The notes: generated by a model not told the origin, from the letters alone. A DNA stretch of 64,000 nt from Pleurocapsa sp. CCALA 161 (GCF_003003995.1 NZ_PVWF01000011.1:1-64000), one strand, 5' to 3'; numbered from the stretch's first letter, positions 34,729 through 45,069 are shown. A program made the numbers and translations.

Positions 34729-35864
34729 TTTTGGAACAAACCTCCTAAGAAACCTTCTTTGCTAGCTTTACTTACAGTTTCACCTCGAACTCCCGCTAGC
34801 TTTTCTAAGAGTTCTCTCTCTTCAGAATTAACTTTAGTGGGAATATTGATCTTAACGGTAATTAGATGGTTTCCCCGACTTACAGGATTACCAAGTTTAG
34901 GCACCCCTTTGTTTTCTAGGGTTAGCACCGTATTTGGTTGAGTGCCAGAGGGAATAGTCAATTCTTCCTTACCATCAACCGTATTAACTTGTAGGTTACA
35001 GCCTAAAATAGCCTGTAAATAACTAATCGAAATTTCCGATCTAACATTAATCCCTTCACGAGTGAACTCTTTATCAGATTCCACAAATAGATATACGTAT
35101 AGGTCTCCTGGTGTACCGTTGCGAACACCAGCATCACCCTCTCCTGAAACTCTTAGACGAGTACCATTATCCACACCAGGAGGAATAGTAATTTTAAGAT
35201 TCTTAGTTTCTTGCAGACGACCTGCGCCATGACAAGTGCTACATTTCTCTTCTATTACCTGTCCTGTGCCGTTACAATTAGTGCAAGCTGAAACCTGTGC
35301 AAAACTACCAAAAGGAGTTCGAGTAGCACGACGCACTTGACCACTCCCACTACAGACACTACAGGTTTTAACTCCTGTGCCTGGTTTAGCTCCACTACCA
35401 CTACAGGTTTGACAAGATTCTAAATGGGGAATCTTAATTTGCTTTTCGCCACCAAAAACAGCTTCTCTAAAGTCTAGCTTGAGGTCTAAGCGCAGATCGT
35501 CTCCCCTTACAGGTCCATTACGACGACGAGACTGCCCCTGGCTAGTACCAGTACCACCGCCAAAACCGCTAAAAATAGTTTCAAAAATATCGGCAAAACC
35601 ACCCATGTCGTTATAGTCGAATCCTGACGCACCCCCGCCAGCACCACCTACTCCAGCTTCGCCAAAGCGGTCATATCTACCGCGAGTGTCTGGTTCAGAA
35701 AGAACTTCGTAAGCGCGATTAATTTCTTTAAATTTTTCTTCTGCTCCTGGTTCTTTGTTGACATCGGGATGATATTGGCGCGCTAGTCGGCGATAAGCGC
35801 GCTTTAGTTCATCTTTATCTACATCGCGGGATACGCCCAGGATTTGATAGTAGTCCTCTGCCAT
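34725..35864 (-). CDS. dnaJ: Chaperone protein DnaJ
   Basis: 379-aa type I J-protein. Residues 1-65 are the J-domain with HPD ([20 protein letters not shown]), followed by a Gly/Phe-rich region and four zinc-finger repeats [24 protein letters not shown] and CSTCHGAG. The C-terminal substrate-binding domains start [20 protein letters not shown]. It stimulates the ATPase of DnaK encoded just upstream (158-bp gap). The stop overlaps the tusA start by 4 bp. Confidence 0.97.
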   Translation of the reverse strand: MAEDYYQILGVSRDVDKDELKRAYRRLARQYHPDVNKEPGAEEKFKEINRAYEVLSEPDTRGRYDRFGEAGVGGAGGGASGFDYNDMGGFADIFETIFSGFGGGTGTSQGQSRRRNGPVRGDDLRLDLKLDFREAVFGGEKQIKIPHLESCQTCSGSGAKPGTGVKTCSVCSGSGQVRRATRTPFGSFAQVSACTNCNGTGQVIEEKCSTCHGAGRLQETKNLKITIPPGVDNGTRLRVSGEGDAGVRNGTPGDLYVYLFVESDKEFTREGINVRSEISISYLQAILGCNLQVNTVDGKEELTIPSGTQPNTVLTLENKGVPKLGNPVSRGNHLITVKINIPTKVNSEERELLEKLAGVRGETVSKASKEGFLGGLFQK

Positions 35865-36022
35865 AAAATCTTAATTTTTTCCTATGGTTTATAGATTGTA
35901 CTGTAGCAAAATCAGAACCAGTAAATATAGTACGGTTACTACTAAGAACTAATTATTTTAAATTTACCCTAAGTAATTTGCTCTACTTAATAGTCAACCA
36001 CATAAATTCAGTCTATATTCAC

Positions 36023-38017
36023 TTAATCAACTGATTCATAATCATCGTCTAAACCAAAATCAACACCTCCTTCAACGTTGGCATTGTTAGATATACTAAC
36101 AACTGCTTTGACGTTATTGCCGCCCGCTAAATCCATCTCAGTTTTAGCGCTAGCCAACTCGTCATCCTCAAAGTCATCAAAGACGAAAGAATCATTAGGG
36201 TTAACATTTCTTTGTTGATAAACGTCCGTACCAATTTCCAGCAGCGTTTGACGCAAGCTTTCTAAAATATCGCTAATATCTTTGATGCTGGTATGAGGAT
36301 TATTGCAAGCGATCTTAAACTCCTCTTTAATGCGGGCAATTTTTGCTTTATATTCATCGCGAATCAAGTCTCCTTGTTCACTAACAGTTGAATCGTAATT
36401 GTAAATTAAATTCTCAGCTTGGTTTTTCAACTTGACTAATTCAACATGACGGCGATCTTGGTCGGCAAAACTATCTGCTTCTTGACGCATTCGCTCAACT
36501 TCGCTAGAGCTTAATCCTCCTGTATTGCTAATAGTGATACTTTGCTGTTTACCAGTACCCTTATCTTGAGCCGAAACCTGCAAAATACCGTTGACGTCAA
36601 TTTCAAAGGCAACTTCAATCTGAGGCATTCCTCTAGGAGCAACAGGAATTCCTGTTAAAAGAAACTTGCCTAAGCTTTTATTGTCTTTTGCCATGGCTCT
36701 TTCCCCTTGAAGGGCATGAATCTCCACGGTTGTCTGACCATCAGCAGCAGTAGAAAAGATCTGCGATTTGCTGGTAGGAACGGTTGTATTCTTTTCAATG
36801 ATCTTGGTAAAAACCTCCCCCAAAGTTTCGATCCCCAGTGATAGAGGAGTAATATCAAGCAGCAAAACATCTTCAACTTCCCCACCTAAAACACCGGCTT
36901 GAATCGCTGCCCCTGCTGCCACTGCTTCATCTGGATTAACTGAGCGGTCTATTTGCATTCCATCAAAGATGGTTTTAATCGCTGCCTGGACTGCGGGAAT
37001 GCGCGTAGAACCGCCAACTAAGATAATGCGATCAATCTCATGAGGCTCCAAGTCAGAATCTTTTAAAGCTAACTTAACTGGGTCTAGAGTTTTTTGGATT
37101 AAATCCTTAGCTAATTCTTCAAATTTAGCTCGACTTAGCTCTAATTCAATATGTTTAGGCCCTGTTTCATCGGCAGTGATAAAAGGCAGGTTAATTGATG
37201 TAGTTGGAGTAGCCGAAAGCTCAATTTTGGCTTTTTCCGCAGCCTCTCTCATCCGTTGCAACGCCATCTTATCCGTTCTAAGATCAATTTCTTCTTGAGC
37301 ATAAAAAGTTTTGATCAGCCAACGTACGATTACGTTATCAAAATCATCACCACCAAGATGATTATTCCCTGCTGTAGACTTTACTTCAAATACACCATTG
37401 CCCAATTGCAGGACAGAAACATCAAAAGTTCCGCCCCCCAAGTCAAAAACGAGAATGTGTTCTTCTCGGTCTTGTTTGTCCAAGCCATAAGCTAAAGCAG
37501 CAGCAGTAGGCTCATTGACAATACGTAACACCTCAAGTCCAGCAATCGTACCGGCATCTTTGGTAGCCTGTCGCTGGGCATCAGTAAAATAGGCAGGTAC
37601 CGTAATTACGACCTCTTTGACAGGTTCTCCCAAAAAGCTTTCGGCATCTGCCTTTAACTTTTGCAAAATCATGGCAGAAATCTCCTGAGGAGTATAATTC
37701 CTGTTTTTGATCTGAACATCAACAGTATCATCTCGACCTGGAATACATTTGTAAGGCGTGCGCGATCGCTCTTCTTCTGTGTCTTCCCAACGACGACCAA
37801 TAAAGCGTTTGATGCTATGAATTGTATTTTGCGCGTTGGTAACTGATTGCCTTTTTGCCAACTGACCGACTAAACGAGTATCCCCCTTGGCAAACGCTAC
37901 CATACTAGGAGTTGTCCGCGCCCCCTCTGAATTAGCAATAATTATGGGCTTGCCCCCCTCCAGTACAGCAACGCAACTGTTAGTAGTTCCCAGATCAATA
38001 CCGATAACTTTTGCCAT
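36023..38017 (-). CDS. dnaK: Molecular chaperone DnaK (Hsp70)
   Basis: 664 aa. The ATPase domain starts [20 protein letters not shown], with [17 protein letters not shown] and [13 protein letters not shown]. The interdomain linker is [17 protein letters not shown] and a substrate-binding domain with lid follows. The C-terminus ends in an acidic, Gly/Asn-containing tail (DDDYESVD). Arrangement grpE-dnaK-dnaJ is that of the main DnaK system, corresponding to the dnaK2-type locus in well-studied cyanobacteria (inference from synteny). The grpE gap is 148 bp and no CIRCE element is seen in it. Confidence 0.97.
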   Translation of the reverse strand: MAKVIGIDLGTTNSCVAVLEGGKPIIIANSEGARTTPSMVAFAKGDTRLVGQLAKRQSVTNAQNTIHSIKRFIGRRWEDTEEERSRTPYKCIPGRDDTVDVQIKNRNYTPQEISAMILQKLKADAESFLGEPVKEVVITVPAYFTDAQRQATKDAGTIAGLEVLRIVNEPTAAALAYGLDKQDREEHILVFDLGGGTFDVSVLQLGNGVFEVKSTAGNNHLGGDDFDNVIVRWLIKTFYAQEEIDLRTDKMALQRMREAAEKAKIELSATPTTSINLPFITADETGPKHIELELSRAKFEELAKDLIQKTLDPVKLALKDSDLEPHEIDRIILVGGSTRIPAVQAAIKTIFDGMQIDRSVNPDEAVAAGAAIQAGVLGGEVEDVLLLDITPLSLGIETLGEVFTKIIEKNTTVPTSKSQIFSTAADGQTTVEIHALQGERAMAKDNKSLGKFLLTGIPVAPRGMPQIEVAFEIDVNGILQVSAQDKGTGKQQSITISNTGGLSSSEVERMRQEADSFADQDRRHVELVKLKNQAENLIYNYDSTVSEQGDLIRDEYKAKIARIKEEFKIACNNPHTSIKDISDILESLRQTLLEIGTDVYQQRNVNPNDSFVFDDFEDDELASAKTEMDLAGGNNVKAVVSISNNANVEGGVDFGLDDDYESVD

Positions 38018-38165
38018 AGTGCTTAGGCAGTAACTTTCATGTATGTATAAATTACAAAGATGTTGACAGAGAAGCTAATGGTATTCATCGGCATACTGCA
38101 ATGCCGAGCTAATAAATCCCCGATAAAGTTTCAAACTTAATAGTCGTTTGAAACTAGGCAGTTAC

Positions 38166-38876
38166 TTAATGATCATTTTCTTCGTTTTCTGTCGTTTTCT
38201 GTTCCGAAGTTATCACAGGTTCTTGAGGAACAGCAACTTTAACCATGGCATGACGCAAAATTGTGTCGCCAATAGTGTAACCTCGCATCAGTTGCTCAAT
38301 CACGGTTCCTTCAGGATATTCATTGGTGGGTTCGCGCAACATAGCTTCATGATAATTGGGATCAAATTCTTGTCCTTCAGGTCGCATAGCTGAAACTCCC
38401 ATTTTTTTGAGACATTCCACTAAAGTTTTGTATACTCCCTGATAGCTAGAATGAATTGTTTTTTCGCCTTCGCTCTCTGGTTTTAGCTGGGTTCTGGCTC
38501 GCTCAAAGTTATCGATAACAGGTAGTAATTCAGCAATGACGTTTTTCTTCGTCTGCGCTTCTAAATTTTCTTTTTCTTTGGTAGTTCGGCGGCGAAAATT
38601 CTCAAAATCTGCTGCCAAGCGAGCATATTGCGCCTTGGCTAGATCTGCCTGTTGGCTCTTTTCGTCTAAAAGTTGCTTCAGATTGGCATTTTCTTGCTGG
38701 AATGCAGCAAAAATTTCTTCATTTTCAGCAGTTTGATGATCCTCTGAATTTATTTCTGTAGTTTCATCTAGCTCCACAGCAGATTCTGGCACAGAATTTT
38801 GGTTTTCTAAAGAAGTATCAACGGCAACTTCAGGATTTTCGACAGGATTTTCAGGTTGTTTTTGCTCTTCAGTCAT
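38166..38876 (-). CDS. grpE: Nucleotide exchange factor GrpE
   Basis: 236 aa. A long acidic, low-complexity N-terminus (Q/E/N-rich, about 1-55) leads to a coiled coil ([20 protein letters not shown]) and the GrpE core: [31 protein letters not shown] and a C-terminal beta domain with [26 protein letters not shown]. It releases ADP from DnaK. First gene of a five-gene operon; upstream is a 447-bp spacer with dispersed repeats but no recognisable CIRCE or sigma-32-type element. Confidence 0.95.
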   Translation of the reverse strand: MTEEQKQPENPVENPEVAVDTSLENQNSVPESAVELDETTEINSEDHQTAENEEIFAAFQQENANLKQLLDEKSQQADLAKAQYARLAADFENFRRRTTKEKENLEAQTKKNVIAELLPVIDNFERARTQLKPESEGEKTIHSSYQGVYKTLVECLKKMGVSAMRPEGQEFDPNYHEAMLREPTNEYPEGTVIEQLMRGYTIGDTILRHAMVKVAVPQEPVITSEQKTTENEENDH

Positions 38877-38967
38877 AGGAATGTTTGTCTCTTTACGTAC
38901 AAAATATAGAATATGGCATTCAGCTAAGGAATTAACAGTTTTAATTTTTTTTAGCTGATTAAAACTA

Positions 38968-38985
38968 CCTTGCTAACTAGCAAGG
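38968..38985. repeat. Perfect 18-bp hairpin
   Basis: CCTTGCTA-AC-TAGCAAGG forms an 8-bp stem. It lies about 90 bp upstream of grpE's start, so it could sit in the grpE leader or be an operator. No T-tract follows on either strand. Confidence 0.4.
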
Positions 38986-38999
38986 GATCGACTTCGCTA

Positions 39000-39150
39000 C
39001 TGTGCGAAGCTGCTTCAAGCAGTCCTAAAGGATATGTTATGCCCTTGTCCTAAAGGATAAGCTTCGCAAATGGTACACCTTCGGAGATCGCCATACTTGG
39101 GCTTGACCTAAGACGGCGTTGCTCGGCTAGTCCTTGAGGGCGATCGCCTC
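39000..39150. repeat. Dispersed repeat mosaic, second copy of the 33-bp sequence
   Basis: 39047-39079 is the exact reverse complement of 20267-20299. A related word AGTCCTAAAGGATA occurs just before at 39021-39034, so the unit is partly repeated within the block. The words TTCGC/GCGAA and CTAGTCC recur, linking it to the hairpin at 44401-44452. Confidence 0.6.
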
Positions 39151-39323
39151 ATCAACCTTATAGTACAGTCATCATAAGATATTTTTCTCTCGCTCAAGAT
39201 TAGTTGTGGTACTTAAAAATTAAACTACTTAATCGTAATTGGAATAGTTAATTTTGGGCAGTAGGAATTTTACGCCAAGTTTAGGGAACACTAGCTATCG
39301 TCAGGAGATATTTTTTCTATTTT

Positions 39324-41324
39324 ATGGCTTATTCTTCCTCTAAAAAAAATCGAGCGATCGCCGTACGTAATAATTTGTCGCCTTTTGGTAATCAATTGGT
39401 ACAAAAAGGTTTTATTGATGGCGATAAAATGCAAAAGGCTTTGGCGGAGAGTCGCAAAACAGGGCATTCGCTGATCGACGTATTAGAATCAGCTACAGGT
39501 AAACAGCTACCGCCAGATTTATTGCGCCAATATAAAAAACACCATTTATTTGAGCTAAAAGTCCTTTATGGGGTGGAATCGGCCGATCCTGAAATCGAAA
39601 CCGAAAAATTTAGTAACAATCAAATGGGGGAATTAATTAATTCCCTAATTCCCCTCGATCTTTGTCGTCGCTATCGTTTAATTCCGCTATACAAAAAAGA
39701 TGGAGACAATCCTATTTTAGTGGTAGCGATGGTCGATCCAGAGAACCTGGAAGCCCAGGATGATCTCAATCGAATTCTTAGACCTAAAGGAATTGGCATT
39801 GAACGACAGGTCATAACTCAAAGCGATTATCAACAATTAATCGATCGGTTTTTGGATGATCAGGTCAAACAAGAAACTGCCAAGAAACAAGAGGTTAACG
39901 TTGATGTTTCTTTAGAGTTAGATAACTTTGACTTTAATTTAGAAGAAGGTGAGGATGAACTTGCCGATGACTTAGGTGCAGCCAACGAAGCTCAAGCAGC
40001 ACCAATTATTACCTTGGTCAATAAAATTCTGGCTAAAGCCCTACAAGACGGTGTTTCTGATATTCACGTCGAACCCCAGGAAGAAGGGTTGAAAATTCGT
40101 TATCGCAAAGATGGTGTGTTGCAGCAGCCTTTCGATCGGATGCCGAAAAAAATTATCCCAGCGGTAATTGCTCGATTTAAGATTATGGCAGAGCTAGATA
40201 TTGCTGAAAAGCGCTTGCCTCAAGATGGCAAAATCCGTCGGATGTTTCAGGGAAGAAAGGTGGATTTTCGGGTCAATACTCTACCTAGTCGCTATGGAGA
40301 AAAGGTTGTTTTACGGATTCTCGATAATTCGGCAACTCAACTAGGTCTAGATAAGCTGATTTCCCACGAGGGAACGTTGGAAATAGTCCGAGACATGGCA
40401 AAACGACCTTTTGGGATTATTTTAGTTACAGGTCCTACAGGGTCGGGTAAATCTACCAGTCTTTATTCAGTATTAGCCGAAAGAAACAGTCCTGATATTA
40501 ATATTTGTACTGCTGAAGACCCGATTGAATATTCACTAGACGGGATTACTCAGGTACAGGTAATTCGCGAAAAGGGGATGGATTTCGCTTCGATCCTGCG
40601 AGCTTTCTTAAGACAAGATCCTGACGTAATTCTGGTAGGTGAGACTAGAGACTCAGAAACGGCAAAAACAGCAATTGAAGCAGCTTTAACAGGTCACTTG
40701 GTACTAACTACCCTCCACACCAATGATGCAGCTGGAGCGATCGCTCGTTTAGATGAGATGGGTGTCGAACCATTTATGATCTCAGGAGCATTAGTCGGAG
40801 TTTTGGCTCAAAGATTAATGCGCAAAGTTTGCAGTGAATGTCGGATTGCTTATAATCCCACCCACGAGGAGTTAGCTAGATTCGGTTTATCAGCAGCAGT
40901 AGGGGAAGAGGTTATTTTTTACAAAGCTCATAAGCTTGATGTAGAACAGCTTTCTCAAGCAAAAGCCAACGGTACCCTCTGTTCCAAGTGCCTGGGGGTA
41001 GGCTACAAAGGACGAATTGGAGTTTACGAAGTAATGCGTAACTCGGAAAAACTACAGACTTTGATCAACGAAGGGGCAAATACCGATCGCATCAAAGAAA
41101 CTGCCGTAGAAGAAGGCATGATTACAATCCTGGCATATAGTCTCAATCTAGTTAAAGAAGGTCACACTACTTTAGAAGAAGTCGAACGGGTAACATTTAC
41201 CGACTCAGGTTTAGAAGCAGAACTCAAAGCAAAACGCAAGAGTGGTTTAGTCTGTCGCACCTGTAGTGCTGAATTGCTGCCTGAGTGGTTGGATTGCCCT
41301 TATTGTATGACTCCCCGTTTTTAA
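39324..41324 (+). CDS. pilB: Type IV pilus assembly ATPase PilB
   Basis: 666 aa. An N-terminal GspE/PilB MshEN-type domain (about 15-190) is followed by an acidic linker and the secretion ATPase domain: GVSDIHVEPQEEGLKIRYRK, Walker A GPTGSGKSTSL, the Asp box (ICTAEDPIEYSLDGITQVQV), Walker B-type ILVGETRDSETA and the His box VLTTLHTNDA. A four-Cys metal site is present (CSECR...CSKCLGVGYKGRIGV), plus an extra C-terminal zinc-ribbon CRTCSAELLPEWLDCPYC not found in E. coli-type PilB. It powers pilus extension, needed for motility and DNA uptake. First gene of pilB-pilT-pilC. Confidence 0.95.
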   Translation: MAYSSSKKNRAIAVRNNLSPFGNQLVQKGFIDGDKMQKALAESRKTGHSLIDVLESATGKQLPPDLLRQYKKHHLFELKVLYGVESADPEIETEKFSNNQMGELINSLIPLDLCRRYRLIPLYKKDGDNPILVVAMVDPENLEAQDDLNRILRPKGIGIERQVITQSDYQQLIDRFLDDQVKQETAKKQEVNVDVSLELDNFDFNLEEGEDELADDLGAANEAQAAPIITLVNKILAKALQDGVSDIHVEPQEEGLKIRYRKDGVLQQPFDRMPKKIIPAVIARFKIMAELDIAEKRLPQDGKIRRMFQGRKVDFRVNTLPSRYGEKVVLRILDNSATQLGLDKLISHEGTLEIVRDMAKRPFGIILVTGPTGSGKSTSLYSVLAERNSPDINICTAEDPIEYSLDGITQVQVIREKGMDFASILRAFLRQDPDVILVGETRDSETAKTAIEAALTGHLVLTTLHTNDAAGAIARLDEMGVEPFMISGALVGVLAQRLMRKVCSECRIAYNPTHEELARFGLSAAVGEEVIFYKAHKLDVEQLSQAKANGTLCSKCLGVGYKGRIGVYEVMRNSEKLQTLINEGANTDRIKETAVEEGMITILAYSLNLVKEGHTTLEEVERVTFTDSGLEAELKAKRKSGLVCRTCSAELLPEWLDCPYCMTPRF

Positions 41325-41372
41325 ATCAAGATTGTAACAGTTAAAAAATTTCAAAAATTTCAGGAACAGATT

Positions 41373-42497
41373 ATGGATTTAATGATCGAAGATATGATGG
41401 AGCGCCTAGTAGAAATGGGTGGCTCTGATATGCACATCCAAGCTGGCGCACCAGTTTACTTTCGGATTAGCGGTAAATTAACACCCATTGGGGATGAGCT
41501 AAGTCCCCAAGAGTGTCAACGCTTAATCTTTAGTATGCTTAACAATACTCAAAGAAAAGAGCTGGAACAGCACTGGGAACTAGATTGCTCTTATGGGGTA
41601 AAAGGATTAGCTCGGTTTCGGGTCAATGTTTATAAAGAGCGTGGCTGTTTTGCTGCTTGTTTACGAGCATTATCTTCCAAGATTCCTAATTTCGATCAGC
41701 TAGGTTTACCTGATGTCATCAGAAGAACCACTGAAAGACCAAGGGGACTAGTTTTGGTCACAGGCCCAACAGGTTCGGGTAAGACTACAACTTTAGCAGC
41801 GATGTTGGACTTAATTAACCGCAGTCGGGGGGAACACATTTTAACGGTAGAAGACCCGATTGAATACGTCTTTGAAAACGAGAAAAGTTTGTTTCACCAG
41901 CGCCAAAAAGGAGAAGATACTAAAAGCTTTGCTAATGCCCTCAAAGCTGCACTGCGAGAAGATCCAGATATTATTCTGGTGGGAGAAATGCGAGATTTGG
42001 AAACAATTTCCTTGGCAATTTCCGCTGCTGAAACAGGTCACTTAGTATTTGGAACTCTCCACACCAATTCGGCATCGGGAACGGTGGATCGAATAATTGA
42101 CGTTTTTCCCGCTGGTCAACAGGCACAAATTAGAGCCATGCTGTCCAATTCGTTGATTGCTGTTTTTAGTCAAACTTTGGTTAAAAAGAAAAGTCCCAAA
42201 CCAGGCGAATTTGGTCGAGTAATGGCGCAGGAAATCATGATTGTCACTCCAGCAATTTCTAATTTGATTCGCGAAGGTAAGGCTGCCATGGTCTATTCAG
42301 CGATTCAAACGGGAGCCAAGATGGAGATGCAAACTATGGAACAGGCTTTGGCTGATTTGATTAAAAAAGGCATTGTCAGCATGGAAGAAGGGTTAGCTAA
42401 AAGTTCTCGACCAGATGAACTACAGCGTCTTGTAGGTAGTGCTGCGGGAGATGTGGGGATGATGGCTAATGCTAAAGCAGGCGCTAAACGCAGTTAA
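41373..42497 (+). CDS. pilT: Type IV pilus retraction ATPase PilT
   Basis: 374 aa. PilT features: MGGSDMHIQAGAPVYFRISG at the N-terminus, Walker A GPTGSGKTTTLA, Asp box LTVEDPIEYVFENEKSLFHQ, Walker B-type ILVGEMRDLETIS, His box VFGTLHTNSASGTVDRIIDV and the C-terminal AIRE-like block ISNLIREGKAAMVYSAIQTG. It depolymerises pili to drive twitching and phototaxis. It starts 48 bp after pilB and 55 bp before pilC on the same strand, so it is part of one operon. Confidence 0.96.
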   Translation: MDLMIEDMMERLVEMGGSDMHIQAGAPVYFRISGKLTPIGDELSPQECQRLIFSMLNNTQRKELEQHWELDCSYGVKGLARFRVNVYKERGCFAACLRALSSKIPNFDQLGLPDVIRRTTERPRGLVLVTGPTGSGKTTTLAAMLDLINRSRGEHILTVEDPIEYVFENEKSLFHQRQKGEDTKSFANALKAALREDPDIILVGEMRDLETISLAISAAETGHLVFGTLHTNSASGTVDRIIDVFPAGQQAQIRAMLSNSLIAVFSQTLVKKKSPKPGEFGRVMAQEIMIVTPAISNLIREGKAAMVYSAIQTGAKMEMQTMEQALADLIKKGIVSMEEGLAKSSRPDELQRLVGSAAGDVGMMANAKAGAKRS

Positions 42498-42552
42498 TTA
42501 CTATTTAAACTAATTATTTTGCAATCACTAATTTCAACTATTTAATTTACTT

Positions 42553-43767
42553 ATGTCTACCTATATAGCAAAAGTCAAAGACCATTCAGGAAAAGTCTTT
42601 AATCAAAAAATTGATGCTGCTTCGGTTGAACAAGCTCGTTTAGTACTCAAAAACAGATATGTGGCAGTCGGCAAAATCAATAAAGCTGGTTTTGAAATTA
42701 ATTTAGAACCATTACAGTTAGCCTTAGCTAAAGTAACGGTCAAAGATAAGGCAGTATTTTCGCGCCAGTTTTCCGTAATGGTCAATGCCGGGGTGGCAAT
42801 CATTCGGGCGTTGGGTATTCTAGCGGATCAAGCACCTAATCCTAAACTCAAAAGAGCATTATTAGGCATTAGTGCAGAAGTACAGCAGGGTACTAGTTTG
42901 TCGGAATCAATGAAAGACTACCCTGAATGTTTCAATAACCTCTATGTTTCGATGGTTGAAGCTGGGGAAGCGGGGGGAGTTCTAGATGAAGTACTGATGC
43001 GACTTTCTAAACTATTGGAAGACATGGCCAAGTTACAGAACCAAATCAAATCGGCGATGGCTTATCCAGTAACAGTAGGAATTTTTGCTGTAATTGCCTT
43101 TTTAGGGATGACAATCTTTCTAATTCCTGTATTTGGTGGAATTTTTGAACAATTGGGAGCTGAATTACCTTTGTTAACTCGCATCATGCTGAATATCAGT
43201 GGTATTCTTCGTAGCTGGAAAGTTTTAATTCCGATTGTTGCATTTACTGGACTAAGTTTCTTAATTCGTACCTACTATAAAACTCCTCCTGGTCGTCTCC
43301 AAATTGATGGCTTTATGCTGAAGATGCCACTGTTTGGAGACTTGAACGAAAAAATTGCCGTAGCTCGCTTTTGTCGTATTTTTGGTACTTTAACTCGTTC
43401 TGGTGTTCCCGTATTGCAATGTTTTGATATCGTTTGTGACACGATTGGTAACCAAGTATTAGTGAACGCTGTGCAGGCGGCAAAACGCGATATTCAACAG
43501 GGTGGGATGATTTCCTTGGCAATTCAAAAAGAAAATGTCTTCCCTGCCTTGGCAATTCAAATGATTAGTATCGGGGAAGAAACTGGAGAACTAGACGGCA
43601 TGATGGAAAAAGTGGCTGATTTCTATGAAGATGAAGTGGAACAGTCAGTTAAAGCTCTTACTAGTATGATTGAACCAATTATGATGGTGGGTATTGCTTT
43701 GATGGTAGGTACGATTTTGATGTCGATGTATTTACCAATGTTCTCGATCTTCGATCAGTTGGCTTAA
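42553..43767 (+). CDS. pilC: Type IV pilus inner-membrane platform protein PilC
   Basis: 404 aa with two T2SSF domains. The first is KDKAVFSRQFSVMVNAGVAI and GTSLSESMKDYPECFNNLYV, with EAGEAGGVLDEVL. The second is ARFCRIFGTLTRSGVPVLQC and ISIGEETGELDGMMEKVADF. Three membrane segments are visible, around MAYPVTVGIFAVIAFLGMTI, VLIPIVAFTGLSFLI and the C-terminal PIMMVGIALMVGTILMSMYL. PilC links the PilB and PilT motors to the pilin assembly site. Another same-strand gene follows after 43 bp. Confidence 0.95.
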   Translation: MSTYIAKVKDHSGKVFNQKIDAASVEQARLVLKNRYVAVGKINKAGFEINLEPLQLALAKVTVKDKAVFSRQFSVMVNAGVAIIRALGILADQAPNPKLKRALLGISAEVQQGTSLSESMKDYPECFNNLYVSMVEAGEAGGVLDEVLMRLSKLLEDMAKLQNQIKSAMAYPVTVGIFAVIAFLGMTIFLIPVFGGIFEQLGAELPLLTRIMLNISGILRSWKVLIPIVAFTGLSFLIRTYYKTPPGRLQIDGFMLKMPLFGDLNEKIAVARFCRIFGTLTRSGVPVLQCFDIVCDTIGNQVLVNAVQAAKRDIQQGGMISLAIQKENVFPALAIQMISIGEETGELDGMMEKVADFYEDEVEQSVKALTSMIEPIMMVGIALMVGTILMSMYLPMFSIFDQLA

Positions 43768-43810
43768 TGGTTGATTTTATAACTAGCGTTTTGCCTACAT
43801 TAAGAATTTT

Positions 43811-44395
43811 ATGATATCCGTCAAAAAAACTGACTATGAGACATTGTTGGCAGAGTATAGCACTCGTAGCGGGGCGATCGCTTTACTCAAGCAATATCGC
43901 CCTTACCTTGAGGCATTACCCAGCATTCGTCGTCCTGAACAAAGTTTGATTACGATTCCTCTGCCTGTAGTTCGCATCCGCCGACCAGAACTATATTCTC
44001 ATGACCCTTTAACCACTAAAACTCCTCGGGTGGCCACTTCTCTTCCCTGTGATTTAGGTATTTTGATGTGTGACCCAGAATGGAAGATTAAGATGGGTGC
44101 CGAAATTATTGTTTTTATTCATCGTCCTGAAGAAGATTTCTCCGATCTGATCAATCGCTGGCGTAAAACTCAGGTTTATCTCGATCAAGACTATGAATGG
44201 TTAATGCCGCCGACTGAACAGCACATGATTAGTGAAGCAGCAGAGGCAATTAATCCTCTATTTGTAGTTTTTGACGGAACAAGCGATCGCATTAAGCAAG
44301 GTTTGGCTGGTGCTGGCTTTCCTTATATTGTTCAGGATCTTGATTTTTTAATCGAGCCAGAGATCGAGCCAGAGACAGAAGCATTTTCGACTTGA
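43811..44395 (+). CDS. Hypothetical protein downstream of pilC
   Basis: 194 aa, unrecognised. It is soluble, with no signal peptide. It begins MISVKKTDYETLLAEYSTRS, contains RVATSLPCDLGILMCDPEWK and MGAEIIVFIHRPEEDFSDLI, and ends in an acidic run (IEPEIEPETEAFST). The spacing of 43 bp after pilC with no hairpin suggests it is the last gene of the pilBTC operon, so a pilus-related or motility role is an inference from position only. A strong hairpin at 44401-44452 follows. Confidence 0.7.
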   Translation: MISVKKTDYETLLAEYSTRSGAIALLKQYRPYLEALPSIRRPEQSLITIPLPVVRIRRPELYSHDPLTTKTPRVATSLPCDLGILMCDPEWKIKMGAEIIVFIHRPEEDFSDLINRWRKTQVYLDQDYEWLMPPTEQHMISEAAEAINPLFVVFDGTSDRIKQGLAGAGFPYIVQDLDFLIEPEIEPETEAFST

Positions 44396-44400
44396 TCGTA

Positions 44401-44452
44401 GTAGGGGCGATTCGCGACGCGAAGCTAGTCCTTTAGGGCGAATCGCCTCTAC
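44401..44452. terminator. Long hairpin from a dispersed-repeat family between convergent genes
   Basis: GTAGGGGCGATTCGC at 44401-44415 pairs with GCGAATCGCCTCTAC at 44438-44452 (one mismatch), with an inner GCGACGCGAAGCTAGTCCTT loop region. It lies between the 194-aa gene and hpf stops, so it probably ends both transcripts. GCTAGTCCTTTAGGG inside the loop also resembles words in the repeat blocks near 20240 and 39020. Confidence 0.6.
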
Positions 44453-44457
44453 GATTT

Positions 44458-45069
44458 TTAATGAGAATAATCACCTTGACGAGCGTTACTATCTGAACGA
44501 GGCTGAATTAAACCATAACCTCCATGATTACGACTATAAATTACGTTAATCTCATTTGATTCACTGTTGTGAAACATATAAAAGTCATGATCTATGAGCT
44601 GGAGTTGTGCTAATGCTTCTTCCGTTGTCATGGGCGGCATGGCAAAATATTTACTTCTGACTACTGTGGCAGGTAATTCAGGAAGGCGATCGCTATTTAA
44701 TTCATCAACTTTAACTAGTTCTTCACCCTCAACTATTTCTTCTTGTCTTATATGAGCATGAGCATTTTTAGCTAAATGCTTTTCTTTATATCTGCGTAGC
44801 TGACGCGCAATTTTATCTGCCACCATGTCGATACTTGCATAAAGATTGTCGCTACCTTCTTGGGCGCGAATTACCGTCCCATTGGCAAATACCGTTACTT
44901 CCGCCTTATGTTTTCTTTCGATCCGAGAATTGCGAGCTACAGATAAGTGGACATCCACTTTGCTAGTTATATTCTGAAAATGTTTAACTGCCTTTTCTAA
45001 CTTCTGTTCGACGTAATCATGAATTGATTCTGTGACTGCAATGTTATTTCCTTGGATCAAAAGTTTCAT
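44458..45069 (-). CDS. hpf: Long-form ribosome hibernation promoting factor (LrtA-type)
   Basis: 203 aa. The N-terminal HPF domain is clear (about 1-100: [60 protein letters not shown]). The C-terminal dimerisation tail (about 140-195: [40 protein letters not shown]) pairs ribosomes into 100S dimers in known long HPFs. Cyanobacterial LrtA transcripts accumulate in darkness, controlled through the leader RNA; the roughly 500-bp spacer upstream could contain that leader. A second, differently built HPF fusion is at 6337-6903. Confidence 0.93.
   Translation of the reverse strand: MKLLIQGNNIAVTESIHDYVEQKLEKAVKHFQNITSKVDVHLSVARNSRIERKHKAEVTVFANGTVIRAQEGSDNLYASIDMVADKIARQLRRYKEKHLAKNAHAHIRQEEIVEGEELVKVDELNSDRLPELPATVVRSKYFAMPPMTTEEALAQLQLIDHDFYMFHNSESNEINVIYSRNHGGYGLIQPRSDSNARQGDYSH

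Larger units (their letters stand above)
38877..39323. other. Divergent intergenic region with dispersed repeats, 447 bp
   Basis: Lies between grpE (minus) and pilB (plus). It contains a perfect hairpin at 38968-38985, a mosaic of short palindromic words from about 39000 to 39150 including the 33-bp copy at 39047-39079, and a HIP1-bearing repeat near 39140. The pilB promoter must lie after about 39170. No gene seen. Confidence 0.55.

Noticed and set aside
38018-38165. Possible CIRCE element (HrcA operator) between grpE and dnaK or upstream of grpE
   Set aside because: I searched for TTAGCACTC-N9-GAGTGCTAA by eye in both spacers and did not find it.
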